NCBI RefSeq assembly: GCF_000949865.1
Contig: NZ_JWJH01000016.1
Coordinates: 30,431-94,430 of the forward strand
Direction: 5' to 3'
Length of the DNA stretch: 64,000 nucleotides
Source of the DNA: Rhizobium nepotum 39/7
GTDB lineage: Bacteria > Pseudomonadota > Alphaproteobacteria > Rhizobiales > Rhizobiaceae
In this document: piece after piece, positions 18,476-27,901 of the stretch
Layout of the letters: every line of letters starts with the position of its first letter
How positions within the stretch are numbered: the first letter of the stretch is position 1
Translations under genes and position numbers: made by a program
The notes under the pieces: generated by a model
The model's database searches: none
Seen by the model: the letters and a program-made list of their open reading frames with translations, nothing else
Told to the model about the DNA's origin: nothing

Positions 18476-18646
18476 GGTGCGGTCTATCCTGTCAGGCCGG
18501 TCTTCTGACTTGGCTTCATCCGCCCGCTTTCGCCTTCCCGAATTGCTTCAGTGGCACGATAAAAAGGGCATCCGCCTTACAGCGCTGGGCACGTACCGGT
18601 CTTGCACCGGATTCCCGATTCTCCCGCCGCGAATGGCAGGCACCTG
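18476..18646 (-). promoter_or_regulatory. Cobalamin riboswitch upstream of bluB
   Basis: Reading the minus strand, the leader contains the variant B12 box AAGTCAGAAGACCGGCC (18495-18511), GCCACTG (18549-18555) and a GAATCCGGTGCAAGACCGG hairpin arm (about 18594-18613). The order and spacing match the cobalamin aptamer. It ends about 75 bases before bluB, leaving room for an expression platform. Confidence 0.88.
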
Positions 18647-18731
18647 ACGGCGGAAGCTTATGGGCAAGAAAGCTCGCCAACGCAAGCATCCTGGCGGGCA
18701 ATGCGGCAATGCGGCCATGGCACCCCTCACC

Positions 18732-18848
18732 TTCGTCATGCCGACCTTGAGCCATCCAGCCAGACCAAGTCCTTGGGCTGAAAAGAATCTTTTCGCCGCG
18801 CAGACGCGCGTCGGCTGGATACCGGCTCAAGGCCGGCATGACGGAAGG
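18732..18848. repeat. Palindromic intergenic repeat, family B
   Basis: The ends CGTCATGCCGACCTTGAG and CTCAAGGCCGGCATGACGG are inverted, with an inner CCAAGTCCTTGG palindrome. It is closest to the copy at 27069-27187. Confidence 0.8.
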
Positions 18849-18871
18849 AGTACCTCCTCGTCTTAATCGCA

Positions 18872-19702
18872 TTATTCCACGGGAAAATAACGCACATAGG
18901 CGAATTCATCCCCATCCGGTGACCAGTTGGGCGAGTTCATCGTGCCCTGCCCGCCGAAAAGTTCGAACAGCGTCTCCGCGTTGCCGCCATCCATATCCAT
19001 CAGCCGCACGCGCACATTGAGATCGCGCGGATGATCGAAGACATCGGCGTCATAGGAGACGAACACCACCTTGTCACCCACAGGGGACGGATGCGGGAAC
19101 CAGTCGCCATAGGCGCTGTCGGTGATGCGCTCGACGGCCGAGCCATCCACCCGCACGCGCCATATCTGCATCAGCCCGGTGCGGCTGGAATTGAAATAGA
19201 TCCATCCGCCATCCGGCGAATAATCCGGTCCGTCATTGCGGCCTTCACCATGGGTAAGGCGCGTCTCAACGCCGCTGTCTATGTCCATGGAATAGATATC
19301 GAAAACCTGATCGCGAATGCCGCAATAGGCAAAGCTTTTCCCATCGGGCGACCAGCCGTGCCAGTAGGAGGGAAGATTTTTCGTCATCAGCCGCGGCGCA
19401 CCGCCCTTGGACGGTAAAAGATAGATGGCGCTCTTGCCGAATTCCACCTTGTCGGAAATGGCGTAGAGCCAACCATCGGGCGAAATGCCGTGGTCGTTGT
19501 TGCAGATGGTGGCAAAGCCGGTATCGACTTTCTCCGGCAAAGCATCACCGGCAAGAGACAGCCGGTAAAGCAGCCCTTCGGCGTTCAACAGCAGATATTT
19601 GCCGTCCGGCGACCAGTTCGGCGCCTCGAACAGATCAGGCGTCTGCCAGACCACCCGCATCTGCCGGGTGCGGATGTTGAAGATTTCGATTGAGCTGCGC
19701 AT
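18872..19702 (-). CDS. TolB-like beta-propeller protein
   Basis: From ATG 19702 the product has 276 residues without a signal peptide. It has at least five repeats around the phrase 'xxxWSPDGxxxxY' (NWSPDGKYLLL, GISPDGWLYAI, GWSPDGKSFAYCG, DYSPDGGWIYF, NWSPDGDEFAYV). This is the WD40/TolB propeller of the translocation-protein TolB-related group, but it lacks the N-terminal domain of TolB and its export signal, so it is a cytoplasmic relative of unknown role. GGGAGG six bases before the ATG decides the start over the longer frame to 19942. Confidence 0.85.
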   Translation of the reverse strand: MRSSIEIFNIRTRQMRVVWQTPDLFEAPNWSPDGKYLLLNAEGLLYRLSLAGDALPEKVDTGFATICNNDHGISPDGWLYAISDKVEFGKSAIYLLPSKGGAPRLMTKNLPSYWHGWSPDGKSFAYCGIRDQVFDIYSMDIDSGVETRLTHGEGRNDGPDYSPDGGWIYFNSSRTGLMQIWRVRVDGSAVERITDSAYGDWFPHPSPVGDKVVFVSYDADVFDHPRDLNVRVRLMDMDGGNAETLFELFGGQGTMNSPNWSPDGDEFAYVRYFPVE

Positions 19703-19893
19703 GCTGCCTCCCGGCCTGTCGATAATCTGGAGCGGAACGTGACGTAGCGCGGATATTCCATTTGCATCCGCCACCACCGTGATTATGATCCTATTGCCGC
19801 AGGCACCGCCCTGCAAATTCAAATCGGAAAAAACAGCAGCGTTCCGGCACCGTCCGCACCGCTCCCCGTTTCTCCCAGATCCGAGGTTCCGCG

Positions 19894-20271
19894 ATGAATA
19901 CCATCGCCGATCACGGCATCCGGTTCGGCCGGATCGCCGCAATGCTTCCTGTCAAGAATATCGAAAAGGCCCATGAGTTTTATGTCGGTCTGCTGGGGTT
20001 CGAAAAGACCTTCGAAAACGGCAGCCCCGTGGGTTTCATGATCCTGAAACAGGGCAATGCCGAACTGCACCTGACATTGCAGACCACGCACAAGCCGGCA
20101 CCCTTCAACGTGGCGCATATGCTGGTCAGCGACGTCGACGCGCTGCATACGCTTTGCAAGAAACACGGGCTGCGCATCGTCAAAAGCCTGCAGGACAAGG
20201 ATTACGGCCTGCGGGCCTTCGTTTTCGAAGACCCGGATGGCAACCGTATCGATGTGGGGCAGGTCATTTGA
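19894..20271 (+). CDS. VOC-family protein (glyoxalase/bleomycin resistance fold)
   Basis: This 125-residue protein is a single glyoxalase-fold unit. It has two beta-alpha-beta modules, the first beginning RIAAMLPVKNIEKAHEFYVGLLGF and the second FNVAHMLVSDVDALHTLCKKHG, and it ends with the usual FVFEDPDGNRIDVGQ. Histidine and glutamate at expected metal positions (HLTL, FEDPDGN) are present, but the substrate cannot be named. Members bind drugs or catalyse isomer, dioxygenase or lyase reactions. A hairpin terminator follows directly. Confidence 0.8.
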   Translation: MNTIADHGIRFGRIAAMLPVKNIEKAHEFYVGLLGFEKTFENGSPVGFMILKQGNAELHLTLQTTHKPAPFNVAHMLVSDVDALHTLCKKHGLRIVKSLQDKDYGLRAFVFEDPDGNRIDVGQVI

Positions 20272-20278
20272 GGTGAGT

Positions 20279-20305
20279 GAACGGCGCGGCATGTCCGCGC
20301 CGTTC
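20279..20305 (+). terminator. Hairpin terminator after VOC gene
   Basis: GAACGGCGCGG and its exact complement flank a five-base loop eight bases after the stop codon. There is no clear T run, so it may act weakly or protect the RNA end. Confidence 0.55.
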
Positions 20306-20352
20306 GTGCATCTAAACACGTAAACTGCAATGTGGATCGAGCGCGTTCCGCA

Positions 20353-20385
20353 TATTTCTTCTCCCCGGCGGGGAGAAGAAGGGAG
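20353..20385. repeat. Half copy of palindromic repeat family A
   Basis: Only one inverted end, TTCTTCTCCCCGGCGGGGAG, is present, next to the end of nadE. It appears to be a truncated or separate half element. Confidence 0.6.
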
Positions 20386-20418
20386 CGGCAACACCGTGCC
20401 TGCCCGCATGCCCTTCGA

Positions 20419-22098
20419 CTACCGATCCCGAAACCGGTTTGTAATCGGATAACGGCGGTCGCGGCCGAAATTCTTCTTGGTGATCTTCACGCCGGGGGCG
20501 GATTGGCGGCGCTTGTATTCGGCGAGATAGAGCAGATGTTCGATCCGGTGCACCGTCGCCACATCGTGGCCGCGTGCGAGGATTTCCTCGACCGACATTT
20601 CCTTTTCCACCAGACACTCCAGAATGTCGTCCAGCACCGGATAGGGCGGCAGCGAATCTTGGTCGGTCTGGTTGGGACGCAATTCGGCGGATGGCGCTTT
20701 CGAGATGATATTGGTGGGGATCACCTCGCCGGAAGGCCCGAGCGCACCCGGAGGCACATGGCCGTTGCGCCAGCTGGAAATGGCGTAGACCTGCATCTTG
20801 TAGAGGTCCTTGATGGGGTTGAAACCGCCATTCATGTCGCCGTAGAGCGTCGCATAACCCACCGACATTTCCGACTTGTTGCCTGTTGTCACCACCATCG
20901 AACCGAACTTGTTGGAAACGGCCATCAGAATGGTGCCGCGCGCGCGGCTTTGCAGGTTTTCCTCGGTGATGCCCTCTTCCGTACCCTCGAAAAGATCGGC
21001 GAGCGCCGTCAGGAAACCATCCACCGGTTCGGCGATCGGCACGATATCGTAACGGCAGCCGAGAGCTCTCGCGCAATCGGCGGCGTCCTTCAGCGAATCC
21101 TCGGAGGTGTAACGATAGGGCAGCATGATACAACGTACCCGCTCCTCGCCCAGCGCATCGACGGCGATCGCGGCGCAGATCGCCGAATCGATGCCGCCGG
21201 AAAGGCCGAGAACCACGCTCTTGAAGCCGTTCTTGTTGACGTAGTCGCGAAAGCCCAGCATGCAGGCGCGGTAATCCGCCTCCTCGCCTTCAGGGATTTT
21301 CGAGAATGGTCCGCTTTCGCAGCGCCAGCCTTTTTCCGTGCGTTTCCAGTCGGTCACGGCAAGGGTCGCCTCGAACTGGCTCATCTGGAAGGCAAGCGTC
21401 CTGTCGGCGTTAAAGCCGAAGCTCGCACCGTCGAATACCAGCTCATCCTGCCCGCCCAGCTGGTTGGCGAAGACCAGCGGCAGGCCGCTTTCGATCACCT
21501 GTCTCAGCGCCACCTGATGGCGCACATCCAGCTTGCCGCGATAATAGGGCGAACCGTTCGGCACCAGCAGGATTTCCGCCCCGCTTTCGGCCAGCGTCTC
21601 GCACACGCCCATGTCGTTCCAGATTTCCTCGCAGATCGGAATACCGATCCGCACACCCCGGAAATTATAGGGACCGGAGATCGACCCTTCGGCGAAAACA
21701 CGCTTTTCGTCGAACTCGCCATAGTTCGGCAGGTCGATCTTGTCGCGCAGCGCAACGATCTTGCCACCATCCAGAAGCGCCACCGAATTGTGCCGTCCCG
21801 TCTCGCCCTGACGAGGAAAACCGATGACGACGCCCGGCCCGCCATCGGCAGTCTCCGCCGCCAGTTCCTCAACCGCCCTCAGGCAGGCGTTCAGAAAAGC
21901 CGGCTTCAGCACCAGATCTTCCGGCGGATAGCCGGATATGAACAACTCGGTCAGAAGCAAGAGATCGGCGCCCTGCGTCGCCGCATCGGCCCGTGCCTCG
22001 CGCGCCCTGGCGAGATTGCCCGCCACGTCGCCAACTGTCGGATTGAACTGCCCGACGGCAATTCTGAGATGGTTCTTGATGTCGTGTCTGTCGCTCAT
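20419..22098 (-). CDS. nadE: Glutamine-hydrolysing NAD+ synthetase
   Basis: The 559-residue enzyme has an N-terminal nitrilase-type glutaminase domain with Glu51 (LLLLTELFISGY), Lys in the RDKIDLPNYG segment and Cys in IGIPICEEIW. The C-terminal ATP pyrophosphatase has the P-loop LGLSGGIDSAI and TTGNKSEMSVGYATLYGDM. It makes NAD from nicotinic acid adenine dinucleotide using glutamine nitrogen. The start at 22098 gives MSDRHDIKNHLRIAVGQF, the normal N-terminus, although the upstream GAAAAAGCC is a weak ribosome site. A longer frame begins at 22134. Confidence 0.94.
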   Translation of the reverse strand: MSDRHDIKNHLRIAVGQFNPTVGDVAGNLARAREARADAATQGADLLLLTELFISGYPPEDLVLKPAFLNACLRAVEELAAETADGGPGVVIGFPRQGETGRHNSVALLDGGKIVALRDKIDLPNYGEFDEKRVFAEGSISGPYNFRGVRIGIPICEEIWNDMGVCETLAESGAEILLVPNGSPYYRGKLDVRHQVALRQVIESGLPLVFANQLGGQDELVFDGASFGFNADRTLAFQMSQFEATLAVTDWKRTEKGWRCESGPFSKIPEGEEADYRACMLGFRDYVNKNGFKSVVLGLSGGIDSAICAAIAVDALGEERVRCIMLPYRYTSEDSLKDAADCARALGCRYDIVPIAEPVDGFLTALADLFEGTEEGITEENLQSRARGTILMAVSNKFGSMVVTTGNKSEMSVGYATLYGDMNGGFNPIKDLYKMQVYAISSWRNGHVPPGALGPSGEVIPTNIISKAPSAELRPNQTDQDSLPPYPVLDDILECLVEKEMSVEEILARGHDVATVHRIEHLLYLAEYKRRQSAPGVKITKKNFGRDRRYPITNRFRDR

Positions 22099-22347
22099 GG
22101 CTTTTTCAATACCGCGCCCGTGGCCGCTCCGCAACGCGGCAATTGCATGCCGGGCCGCCTTGGAGCGTTCAAGGAGGGGGCACGTTCAAGCCACGGTTCG
22201 CGTTCACACGAAGGTTATCGCCGCGCCCGCCGGATTCCGCAAAGTTCATGTCGCGTTCATCCCGCGTATGTGACATTTACATGACAGTTTTGCGACACCC
22301 CGATTCACCTCCCCGAATTGCGCGGTGCCGCCCCGCAATACCGGAGT

Positions 22348-24288
22348 ATGAGTTTGAGACAATCGGCGCCAAAAACAACGGCTTCCGAGAAGGCTGGTTT
22401 TACCTTTTCGCCCGCATGGACGCGGGGCCTTTCGAAGCTTTCGGGCACGGCCTATACGCTGGTCAACCTGACGCTCACCTCCGTCGTGCTCGTCGTCGTG
22501 CTGGAATGGATCGCCCGAGGTTCGCTGAGTGATATCGGCGCTTTCCTCACCTCACCCGCCCGCCCCGGCATGACCACCATTGCCGCCGTGCTTACCATCC
22601 TCGTGGCGCTGGATTCGATCCTTGGCCGGCGTTACCTGTCGCTGATTGCGGTTGCGCCGCTTTGCGCGCTGACGGGGCTGATTTCCGCGAAGAAACAGAC
22701 TTATCTCTCCGACCCGCTTTATCCCTCCGACCTACTGTTCGGCCGGCAGATCCTCGAGCTTCTGCCGACCATGCTCAAAGCTCAGCCGCTGACGGCGGCG
22801 CTGGTCGGTTTTGGCCTCTGCGCCACCATTGCGGCTATCGCCGCTCTCTGGCTGCTGGCGCGGCGTCATTCGCCGGGCCTGAGCTGGCGGGAACGCGCCG
22901 CCGGGCTGGCGCTCGCGCTGCCGATTTTGGCTGGCCTCACCTCGCTGATGGACTATTCGCATTATTCCTGGGTACGCGATCGCCTCAACATCATTCCCAT
23001 GATGTGGGATCAGCAGGAAAATTACCGCCATAACGGTTTCCTGCTGGCCTTTGCCTTCAATATTCCGATGGCGAATGTTTCGGCCCCACAGGGTTACGGC
23101 GAAAACAGCATCGCCGATCTGACATCGGAACCGGCCGCCTTCGCCGCCAACAAGGGCGATTACCCTGACGTCATCATGCTGATGAGCGAATCGCTATGGG
23201 ACCCGACCCGGCTTGAAAACGTGAAGCTCTCGGCCGATCCGATGCCGACCATCCGGGCCAAGCAGTCCGGCAACGTGTTCTCGCCGGAATTCGGCGGCAT
23301 GACGGCGAATGTGGAGTTTGAAGCACTGACCGGCTTTTCCAACGCCTTCCTGCCCTATGGCAGCATTCCCTATCAGCAATATATCCGCCGCCCGGTGCCC
23401 TCGCTTGCCAGCTTCTTCCGGGGCGAAGGATATTCGGCCATCGCCATGCATCCGTTTCAGGAATGGTTCTGGAACCGCAAGGAAGTCTACAAAAATTTCG
23501 GCTTTGAGGAATTCCGCTCTGAGGAAACATTGCCGCCCATGGAAAAGCGCGGCAACTTCGCCTCAGACGACGCGCTGATGGACGAGATCATGGCGACGAC
23601 CGAGCAGGCGCGCAACCCGCTCTTCCTCTTCGCCGTCACCCTGCAGGGACATGGGCCTTACGAGGCGGGCCGTTATGCCGCCGATACCATCGGCGTGGAA
23701 GGCGATCTTTCCGCTTCCGCAGCACAGGCGCTCGCAACCTATTCGCAGGGGGTAGTGGAGGCCGACGAGGCGCTTCTGAAACTGATGCGCTGGGCCAAGA
23801 AGCGTGACCGGGAAACTATCATCGTGCTTTTCGGCGATCACCTGCCGCCGCTCGGCCAGACCTTCGTGGAAAGCGGCTACATGCCGGGCATGGTGGCAAG
23901 CCGCCGCGCGCCGCTGGATGTCATGAAAAAGGAACACGAAACGCCGCTGGTGGTCTGGTCCTCGAAGACCGGTATGCGCAAGAACATCGGCACGATCAGC
24001 CCGGCGCTTCTGCCCTATCACGTGCTGAAGACCGCCGGCTTCTCCGACCCCTTTTATACGGGAACGCTCGGCGAGGTTCAGCAGGCATTCTCCGTCATCG
24101 ACCGGCATATGCTGGTTGGGACAGATGGTAAGGCCCTGCCCGACTGGTCGATCGCGTCGAATTCCATTCCCGACGTGGTGCGCAACTACCGACTGCTGCA
24201 ATTCGACATGATGTTCGGCAAGCAATATGGCCGCGAGCGCTTCTTCCCCGGCTTCAACTGGGTAAACGAGGCGGCGCCCTCCGTCTGA
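22348..24288 (+). CDS. LtaS/OpgB-like phosphoglycerol transferase (sulfatase-fold) membrane enzyme
   Basis: The product has about 646 residues, with five N-terminal membrane helices (residues about 30-230) and a periplasmic alkaline-phosphatase/sulfatase fold domain. The metal and catalytic features of lipoteichoic-acid-synthase relatives are visible: VIMLMSESLWDP, GGMTANVEFEALTGFS with the nucleophile threonine, and LFGDHLPPLG. In Gram-negative rhizobia such enzymes add phosphoglycerol to periplasmic cyclic glucans. I infer that role but cannot assign CgmB from sequence alone. ATG 22348 has GGAG only one base away; TTG 22354 is better spaced, so the true start may be two codons later. Confidence 0.83.
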   Translation: MSLRQSAPKTTASEKAGFTFSPAWTRGLSKLSGTAYTLVNLTLTSVVLVVVLEWIARGSLSDIGAFLTSPARPGMTTIAAVLTILVALDSILGRRYLSLIAVAPLCALTGLISAKKQTYLSDPLYPSDLLFGRQILELLPTMLKAQPLTAALVGFGLCATIAAIAALWLLARRHSPGLSWRERAAGLALALPILAGLTSLMDYSHYSWVRDRLNIIPMMWDQQENYRHNGFLLAFAFNIPMANVSAPQGYGENSIADLTSEPAAFAANKGDYPDVIMLMSESLWDPTRLENVKLSADPMPTIRAKQSGNVFSPEFGGMTANVEFEALTGFSNAFLPYGSIPYQQYIRRPVPSLASFFRGEGYSAIAMHPFQEWFWNRKEVYKNFGFEEFRSEETLPPMEKRGNFASDDALMDEIMATTEQARNPLFLFAVTLQGHGPYEAGRYAADTIGVEGDLSASAAQALATYSQGVVEADEALLKLMRWAKKRDRETIIVLFGDHLPPLGQTFVESGYMPGMVASRRAPLDVMKKEHETPLVVWSSKTGMRKNIGTISPALLPYHVLKTAGFSDPFYTGTLGEVQQAFSVIDRHMLVGTDGKALPDWSIASNSIPDVVRNYRLLQFDMMFGKQYGRERFFPGFNWVNEAAPSV

Positions 24289-24406
24289 TGGCCCATCGAC
24301 GCTCGACGTGAGACCCGATTGCGGCGGAAATCGTTTGAATTCCACCGCAATGCAGGTCTATTTCGACAGGAGCCCGTAACGAACCATCAGCAACCGGAGA
24401 CACACC

Positions 24407-24940
24407 GTGTCAGATATCTCCGATTATATCGCCGCGCATTTCAAGCGCTCCTCCCGCGAAATCGGCGAAGTGGAGCGGCGCATTCTGGAATTGTCGCACC
24501 AGAAAAAGCTGATCTCCAGCGATACCAATGCCGAGTTTTCCGCTGGCGCGAGCCTCGGCGACAGGCTGGCCGACAATATCGCCAAGGTTGGCGGTTCCTG
24601 GGGATTCATCCTCAGCTTCTGTTTTTTCCTGGTGGTCTGGGCCATCATCAACACCATCGTGCTGACCACCGGCGCCTTCGACCCCTACCCCTTCATCTTC
24701 CTCAATCTTCTGCTCTCCATGCTGGCGGCCATACAGGCGCCTATCATCATGATGTCGCAGAACCGGCAGACCGCCCGCGACCGTTTCGAGGCCGCCAAGG
24801 ATTACGAGGTCAACCTGAAGGCCGAGCTTGAGGTTCTGTCGCTGCATGAAAAGATCGATGTGAAGGTGCTGGCCGAGCTTGCAGCGCTCAGGCGGGATCT
24901 CGCCGTCCTTCACCGCCACGTCACCCGGAAAGAAGACTGA
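24407..24940 (+). CDS. DUF1003 membrane protein, GTG start
   Basis: The 177-residue protein has a cytoplasmic N-terminus, two membrane helices (about 66-89 GFILSFCFFLVVWAIINTIV and 96-118 PFIFLNLLLSMLAAIQAPII) and a charged coiled-coil tail (NLKAELEVLSLHEKIDVKVL). The segment IMMSQNRQTARDR after helix two is the DUF1003 signature. The function of the family is unknown. GTG 24407 has CGGAGAC upstream. The gene follows the LtaS-like gene by about 120 bases on the same strand. Confidence 0.82.
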   Translation: MSDISDYIAAHFKRSSREIGEVERRILELSHQKKLISSDTNAEFSAGASLGDRLADNIAKVGGSWGFILSFCFFLVVWAIINTIVLTTGAFDPYPFIFLNLLLSMLAAIQAPIIMMSQNRQTARDRFEAAKDYEVNLKAELEVLSLHEKIDVKVLAELAALRRDLAVLHRHVTRKED

Positions 24941-25591
24941 AGCGGAAAATTTCATCCCCGCTTTTCCCCGCCGCGCCGCACGCTGTTATTCTGACACCAG
25001 TCCTGCCGGGTAGAAGCCAGACGTGGCGCAAACCGAAGGACGGTCCTGAACGACGTGAACGCTGGCACGTTCAACCAATTCAGAACCATTTCGCGGAAGG
25101 CGGTGCACCGCCTCTCACGAAATGCGGCATTCGGAAAGGCCCGGCTGCGCAACGCATCCGATCCACACCTACCTCAACTATAGCGCAGCCGGGCAACCGC
25201 CCGACGCCCTCCATCCATCCCACGCCCGGCAGCGCCGCGCGTGGACGAAGTTGTGTCGCTTCATTCTCAAGCTTGGAGATGGCCGAAACCTTGCCGCAGA
25301 TCGATCTCCCTCCTTGAGGGGGAGATGCCCGGCAGGGCAAAGGGGGGTAAAGCCCCACGCACCCCACGACCGCTGTGAATGGACAACGTCCTCAAAGTTC
25401 ACACCTAGTTACGAATCCGTCAGATTATTACGCTACAGATTGACGCAGGCGTTTGTTGCATTGCACTCTTGCGGGCAAGATCAAGGGGGAATCACTTCCC
25501 CTCGTCAAAATGGCATCACGACCATTTCGCGGCAACGCCACGCCGGATGCACCATCCGGTCCTCATAATGCATTCTGTACCGGGGTTTTTC
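24941..25591. other. 650-base intergenic region with no convincing gene
   Basis: Neither strand has a frame with a good ribosome binding site. The region contains a short inverted repeat GTGAACGCTGGCACGTTCAAC (25055-25075), a palindromic repeat at 25299-25362 and, near 25457, a TGCATTGCACTC motif like that upstream of the DUF1127 genes. It probably carries the promoter of sthA. Confidence 0.5.
25299..25362. repeat. Palindromic repeat of a different family
   Basis: The unit ATCTCCCTCCTTGAGGGGGA, then GATGCCCGGCAGGGC and a GGGGGGTAAAGCCCC stretch form successive hairpins. Only one copy was noticed in the window. It is similar in style to other rhizobial intergenic palindromes. Confidence 0.5.
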
Positions 25592-26995
25592 ATGTACCAG
25601 TTCGATCTGATTGTTATCGGCAGCGGTCCGGCGGGAAGACGGGCCGCCATTCAGGCCGCCAAGCTCGAAAAGAGGGTTCTGGTCATCGAGAAAGGCAGCC
25701 GCGTCGGCGGCGTTTCCGTACACACCGGCACCATTCCTTCCAAGACATTGCGCGAAACCGCGCTCAATCTCACCGGCTGGCGCGAGCGCGGCTTTTACGG
25801 CCGCTCCTACCGCGTCAAGCAGGAGATCGACGCGGATGACCTGCGCCGCCGCCTGCTGATCACGCTCGATCACGAGGTCGAGGTGCTGGAGCACCAGTTC
25901 GCCCGCAACCGCGTGCAGCACATTCGCGGCACGGCAAGCTTCGTCGACGTCAACACGATGAAAGTGGTGAAGAGCGATGGCGAAATCATGAACGTCACCG
26001 GCGCTTCCATACTTCTCGCCATCGGCACGCGGCCCTACCGGCCGCCGCATATTCCCTTCGACGGCGAGGCGGTGCTCGATTCGGACGAGATCCTCGAAAT
26101 CAAGCAACTGCCGCGCTCGATGGTCGTCGTCGGTGCGGGCGTCATCGGCATCGAATATGCGACGATCTTCAGCGCACTCGATACGCAGGTGACGGTGGTG
26201 GAGCCGCGCGAGACCATGCTGGAATTCATCGACAAGGAAATCGTCGAGGACTTCACCTATCAGCTGCGCGACCGCAACATGAAGCTGATCTTCGGTCAGA
26301 AGGCGGAAAAGGTGGAGCGGGACGAAACCGGCAAGTGTCTCGTTTCGCTCAGCAACGGCCGCGTGCTGAAAGCCGAGACCGTGCTGTTCGCCGCCGGCCG
26401 TGTTGGTGCGACCGACACGCTCAACCTTTCGGCCTGCGGGCTGGAAGCCGACAGCCGGGGCCGGCTGAAGGTCGATCCCGAGACTTTCCAGACGACGGTG
26501 CCGAACATCTACGCCGCCGGCGATATCATCGGTTTCCCGAGCCTTGCCTCCACCTCGATGGAACAGGGCCGCATCGCCGCCCGCCACGCCGTCGGCGCGC
26601 CGGCCGGCGAACCGCCGCAGTTTTTCCCCTATGGCATCTACGCCGTGCCGGAAATCTCCACCTGCGGTCTGACGGAAGAGGAAGTCATCGAACGCAGCAT
26701 TCCCTATGAATGCGGTATCGCCCATTTCCGCGAGACCTCGCGCGGCCACATCATGGGTCTCGACAGCGGGCTGTTGAAAATGATCTTCTCGCTGAAAACC
26801 CGCCGCCTGCTCGGCGTCCACATCGTCGGCGAAGGCGCCACCGAACTGGTGCATATCGGCCAGGCGGTGCTGAACCTCAAAGGCACGGTGGAATATTTCG
26901 TCGAGAACACCTTCAATTATCCGACGCTTGCGGAAGCCTACAAGATTGCGGGGCTGGATGCCTGGAACCGCATGGGTGAGCTGAAGAAGGATTGA
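25592..26995 (+). CDS. sthA: Si-specific NAD(P)+ transhydrogenase (soluble)
   Basis: The 467-residue flavoprotein has the FAD motif GSGPAG at residues 10-15, the NAD motif GAGVIG near 183, a second FAD segment ending YAAGDIIG and a C-terminal dimer domain. The usual disulfide of this family is replaced by GVSVHTGTIPSKT (residues 40-52), as in soluble transhydrogenases that move hydride between NADPH and NAD. The ATG at 25592 gives MYQFDLIVIG and has only a weak GGGG upstream; earlier in-frame ATGs are not conserved. It is single. Confidence 0.92.
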   Translation: MYQFDLIVIGSGPAGRRAAIQAAKLEKRVLVIEKGSRVGGVSVHTGTIPSKTLRETALNLTGWRERGFYGRSYRVKQEIDADDLRRRLLITLDHEVEVLEHQFARNRVQHIRGTASFVDVNTMKVVKSDGEIMNVTGASILLAIGTRPYRPPHIPFDGEAVLDSDEILEIKQLPRSMVVVGAGVIGIEYATIFSALDTQVTVVEPRETMLEFIDKEIVEDFTYQLRDRNMKLIFGQKAEKVERDETGKCLVSLSNGRVLKAETVLFAAGRVGATDTLNLSACGLEADSRGRLKVDPETFQTTVPNIYAAGDIIGFPSLASTSMEQGRIAARHAVGAPAGEPPQFFPYGIYAVPEISTCGLTEEEVIERSIPYECGIAHFRETSRGHIMGLDSGLLKMIFSLKTRRLLGVHIVGEGATELVHIGQAVLNLKGTVEYFVENTFNYPTLAEAYKIAGLDAWNRMGELKKD

Positions 26996-27068
26996 GCGGC
27001 GTATTTCCAAGGGTACGCCAAGCTGCCTTGGGGATGGCGAGCTGCTAAGCCAGCGCCATAACACCCAA

Positions 27069-27187
27069 CCCCGTCATACCGGCCTCGAGCCGGTATCCAG
27101 CCAGCCCAAGTCCGTGGGCTGAAAAAACCCTTTCGCCACGCAGACGTGTGTCGGCTGGATGCCGGATCTAGTCCGGCATGACGGAAG
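27069..27187. repeat. Palindromic intergenic repeat, family B
   Basis: The ends CGTCATACCGGCCTCGAGCC and GGATCTAGTCCGGCATGACGG are inverted copies around a centre with CAGCCCAAGTCCGTGGGCTG. It is the closest relative of 18732-18848. Confidence 0.8.
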
Positions 27188-27250
27188 AGAGGTTCTCGAC
27201 TCCATCTTCCGCATCTATCTGGAACGACTGGCATACATCAGGTGAATGCC

Positions 27251-27901
27251 TCACCACCGAATACTATACCGCGCGCTCACGCCCGGCCGGAAATGATCCT
27301 CATAACCCTGATCGAGCGTTCCACGCACCGTCAGGTTATCGCCAAGCTTCTGCTCCACCGCTACGCCGCTGCTGAATTCGTTGAAGCTGTTGCGGCTCGC
27401 CCCCGTCAGCACAAAGGCGGTGCCGCTCTCGGAGCGGGAAAGACGCAGCGATTGCGAAACGTCGAGACCGTTCCATTGCTGCGCCGTACCGTCATAACGC
27501 ACCGTGAAATTGCGGTTCGCCTCGATATCCAGTTCCGGTGTGACAATGCGTTTCTGCTGCGAGCTCATCGAAACGCTGCTCGAACCCGTCAGCGCATTGA
27601 AGAGGACTCCGACATCACGGGCAAGCGAAACGCCGGGCAACTGTTCCGCCAGCAGCGTGACGTTGCCCCACAGCCGAACCGGCGTATCCACCACCTGCCC
27701 TGTCCTCGAGGCATTCATGCCCATTTCCAGCCCCGCCCGGATCGGCGTATCGACCGGCAGCTTCGCACCGATGCGCGCCGTGTAGGAACGATCGGAATTC
27801 TTGACCGGCTTCCAGATCAACCCGGCGTCATCGGCATGGGCGGTGGTGCCGAGCGCGGTGAACAGAGAAAACAGCAGGGCAAAGCCCGTTCGTGGTGACA
27901 T
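27251..27901 (-). CDS. Exported beta-rich protein, possible outer-membrane barrel
   Basis: The 216-residue protein has a signal peptide (residues 1-23, cleavage near AHADD). Alternating hydrophobic/polar beta strands follow, for example RSYTARIGAKLPVDTPIRAGLEM, and it ends with GVSARYSIRW. The aromatic C-terminal residue is typical of small outer-membrane beta barrels. There are no cysteines. No family name is certain. It stands alone, with a palindromic TGCA motif near 28108-28121 upstream. Confidence 0.65.
   Translation of the reverse strand: MSPRTGFALLFSLFTALGTTAHADDAGLIWKPVKNSDRSYTARIGAKLPVDTPIRAGLEMGMNASRTGQVVDTPVRLWGNVTLLAEQLPGVSLARDVGVLFNALTGSSSVSMSSQQKRIVTPELDIEANRNFTVRYDGTAQQWNGLDVSQSLRLSRSESGTAFVLTGASRNSFNEFSSGVAVEQKLGDNLTVRGTLDQGYEDHFRPGVSARYSIRW

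Noticed and set aside
25055..25075. GTGAACGCTGGCACGTTCAAC as a second LexA box
   Set aside because: The spacing and orientation of the GAAC/GTTC units do not fit the direct GTTC-N7-GTTC repeat.
24952..25367. Several minus-strand frames upstream of sthA
   Set aside because: They overlap a palindromic repeat, lack ribosome sites and show no similarity.
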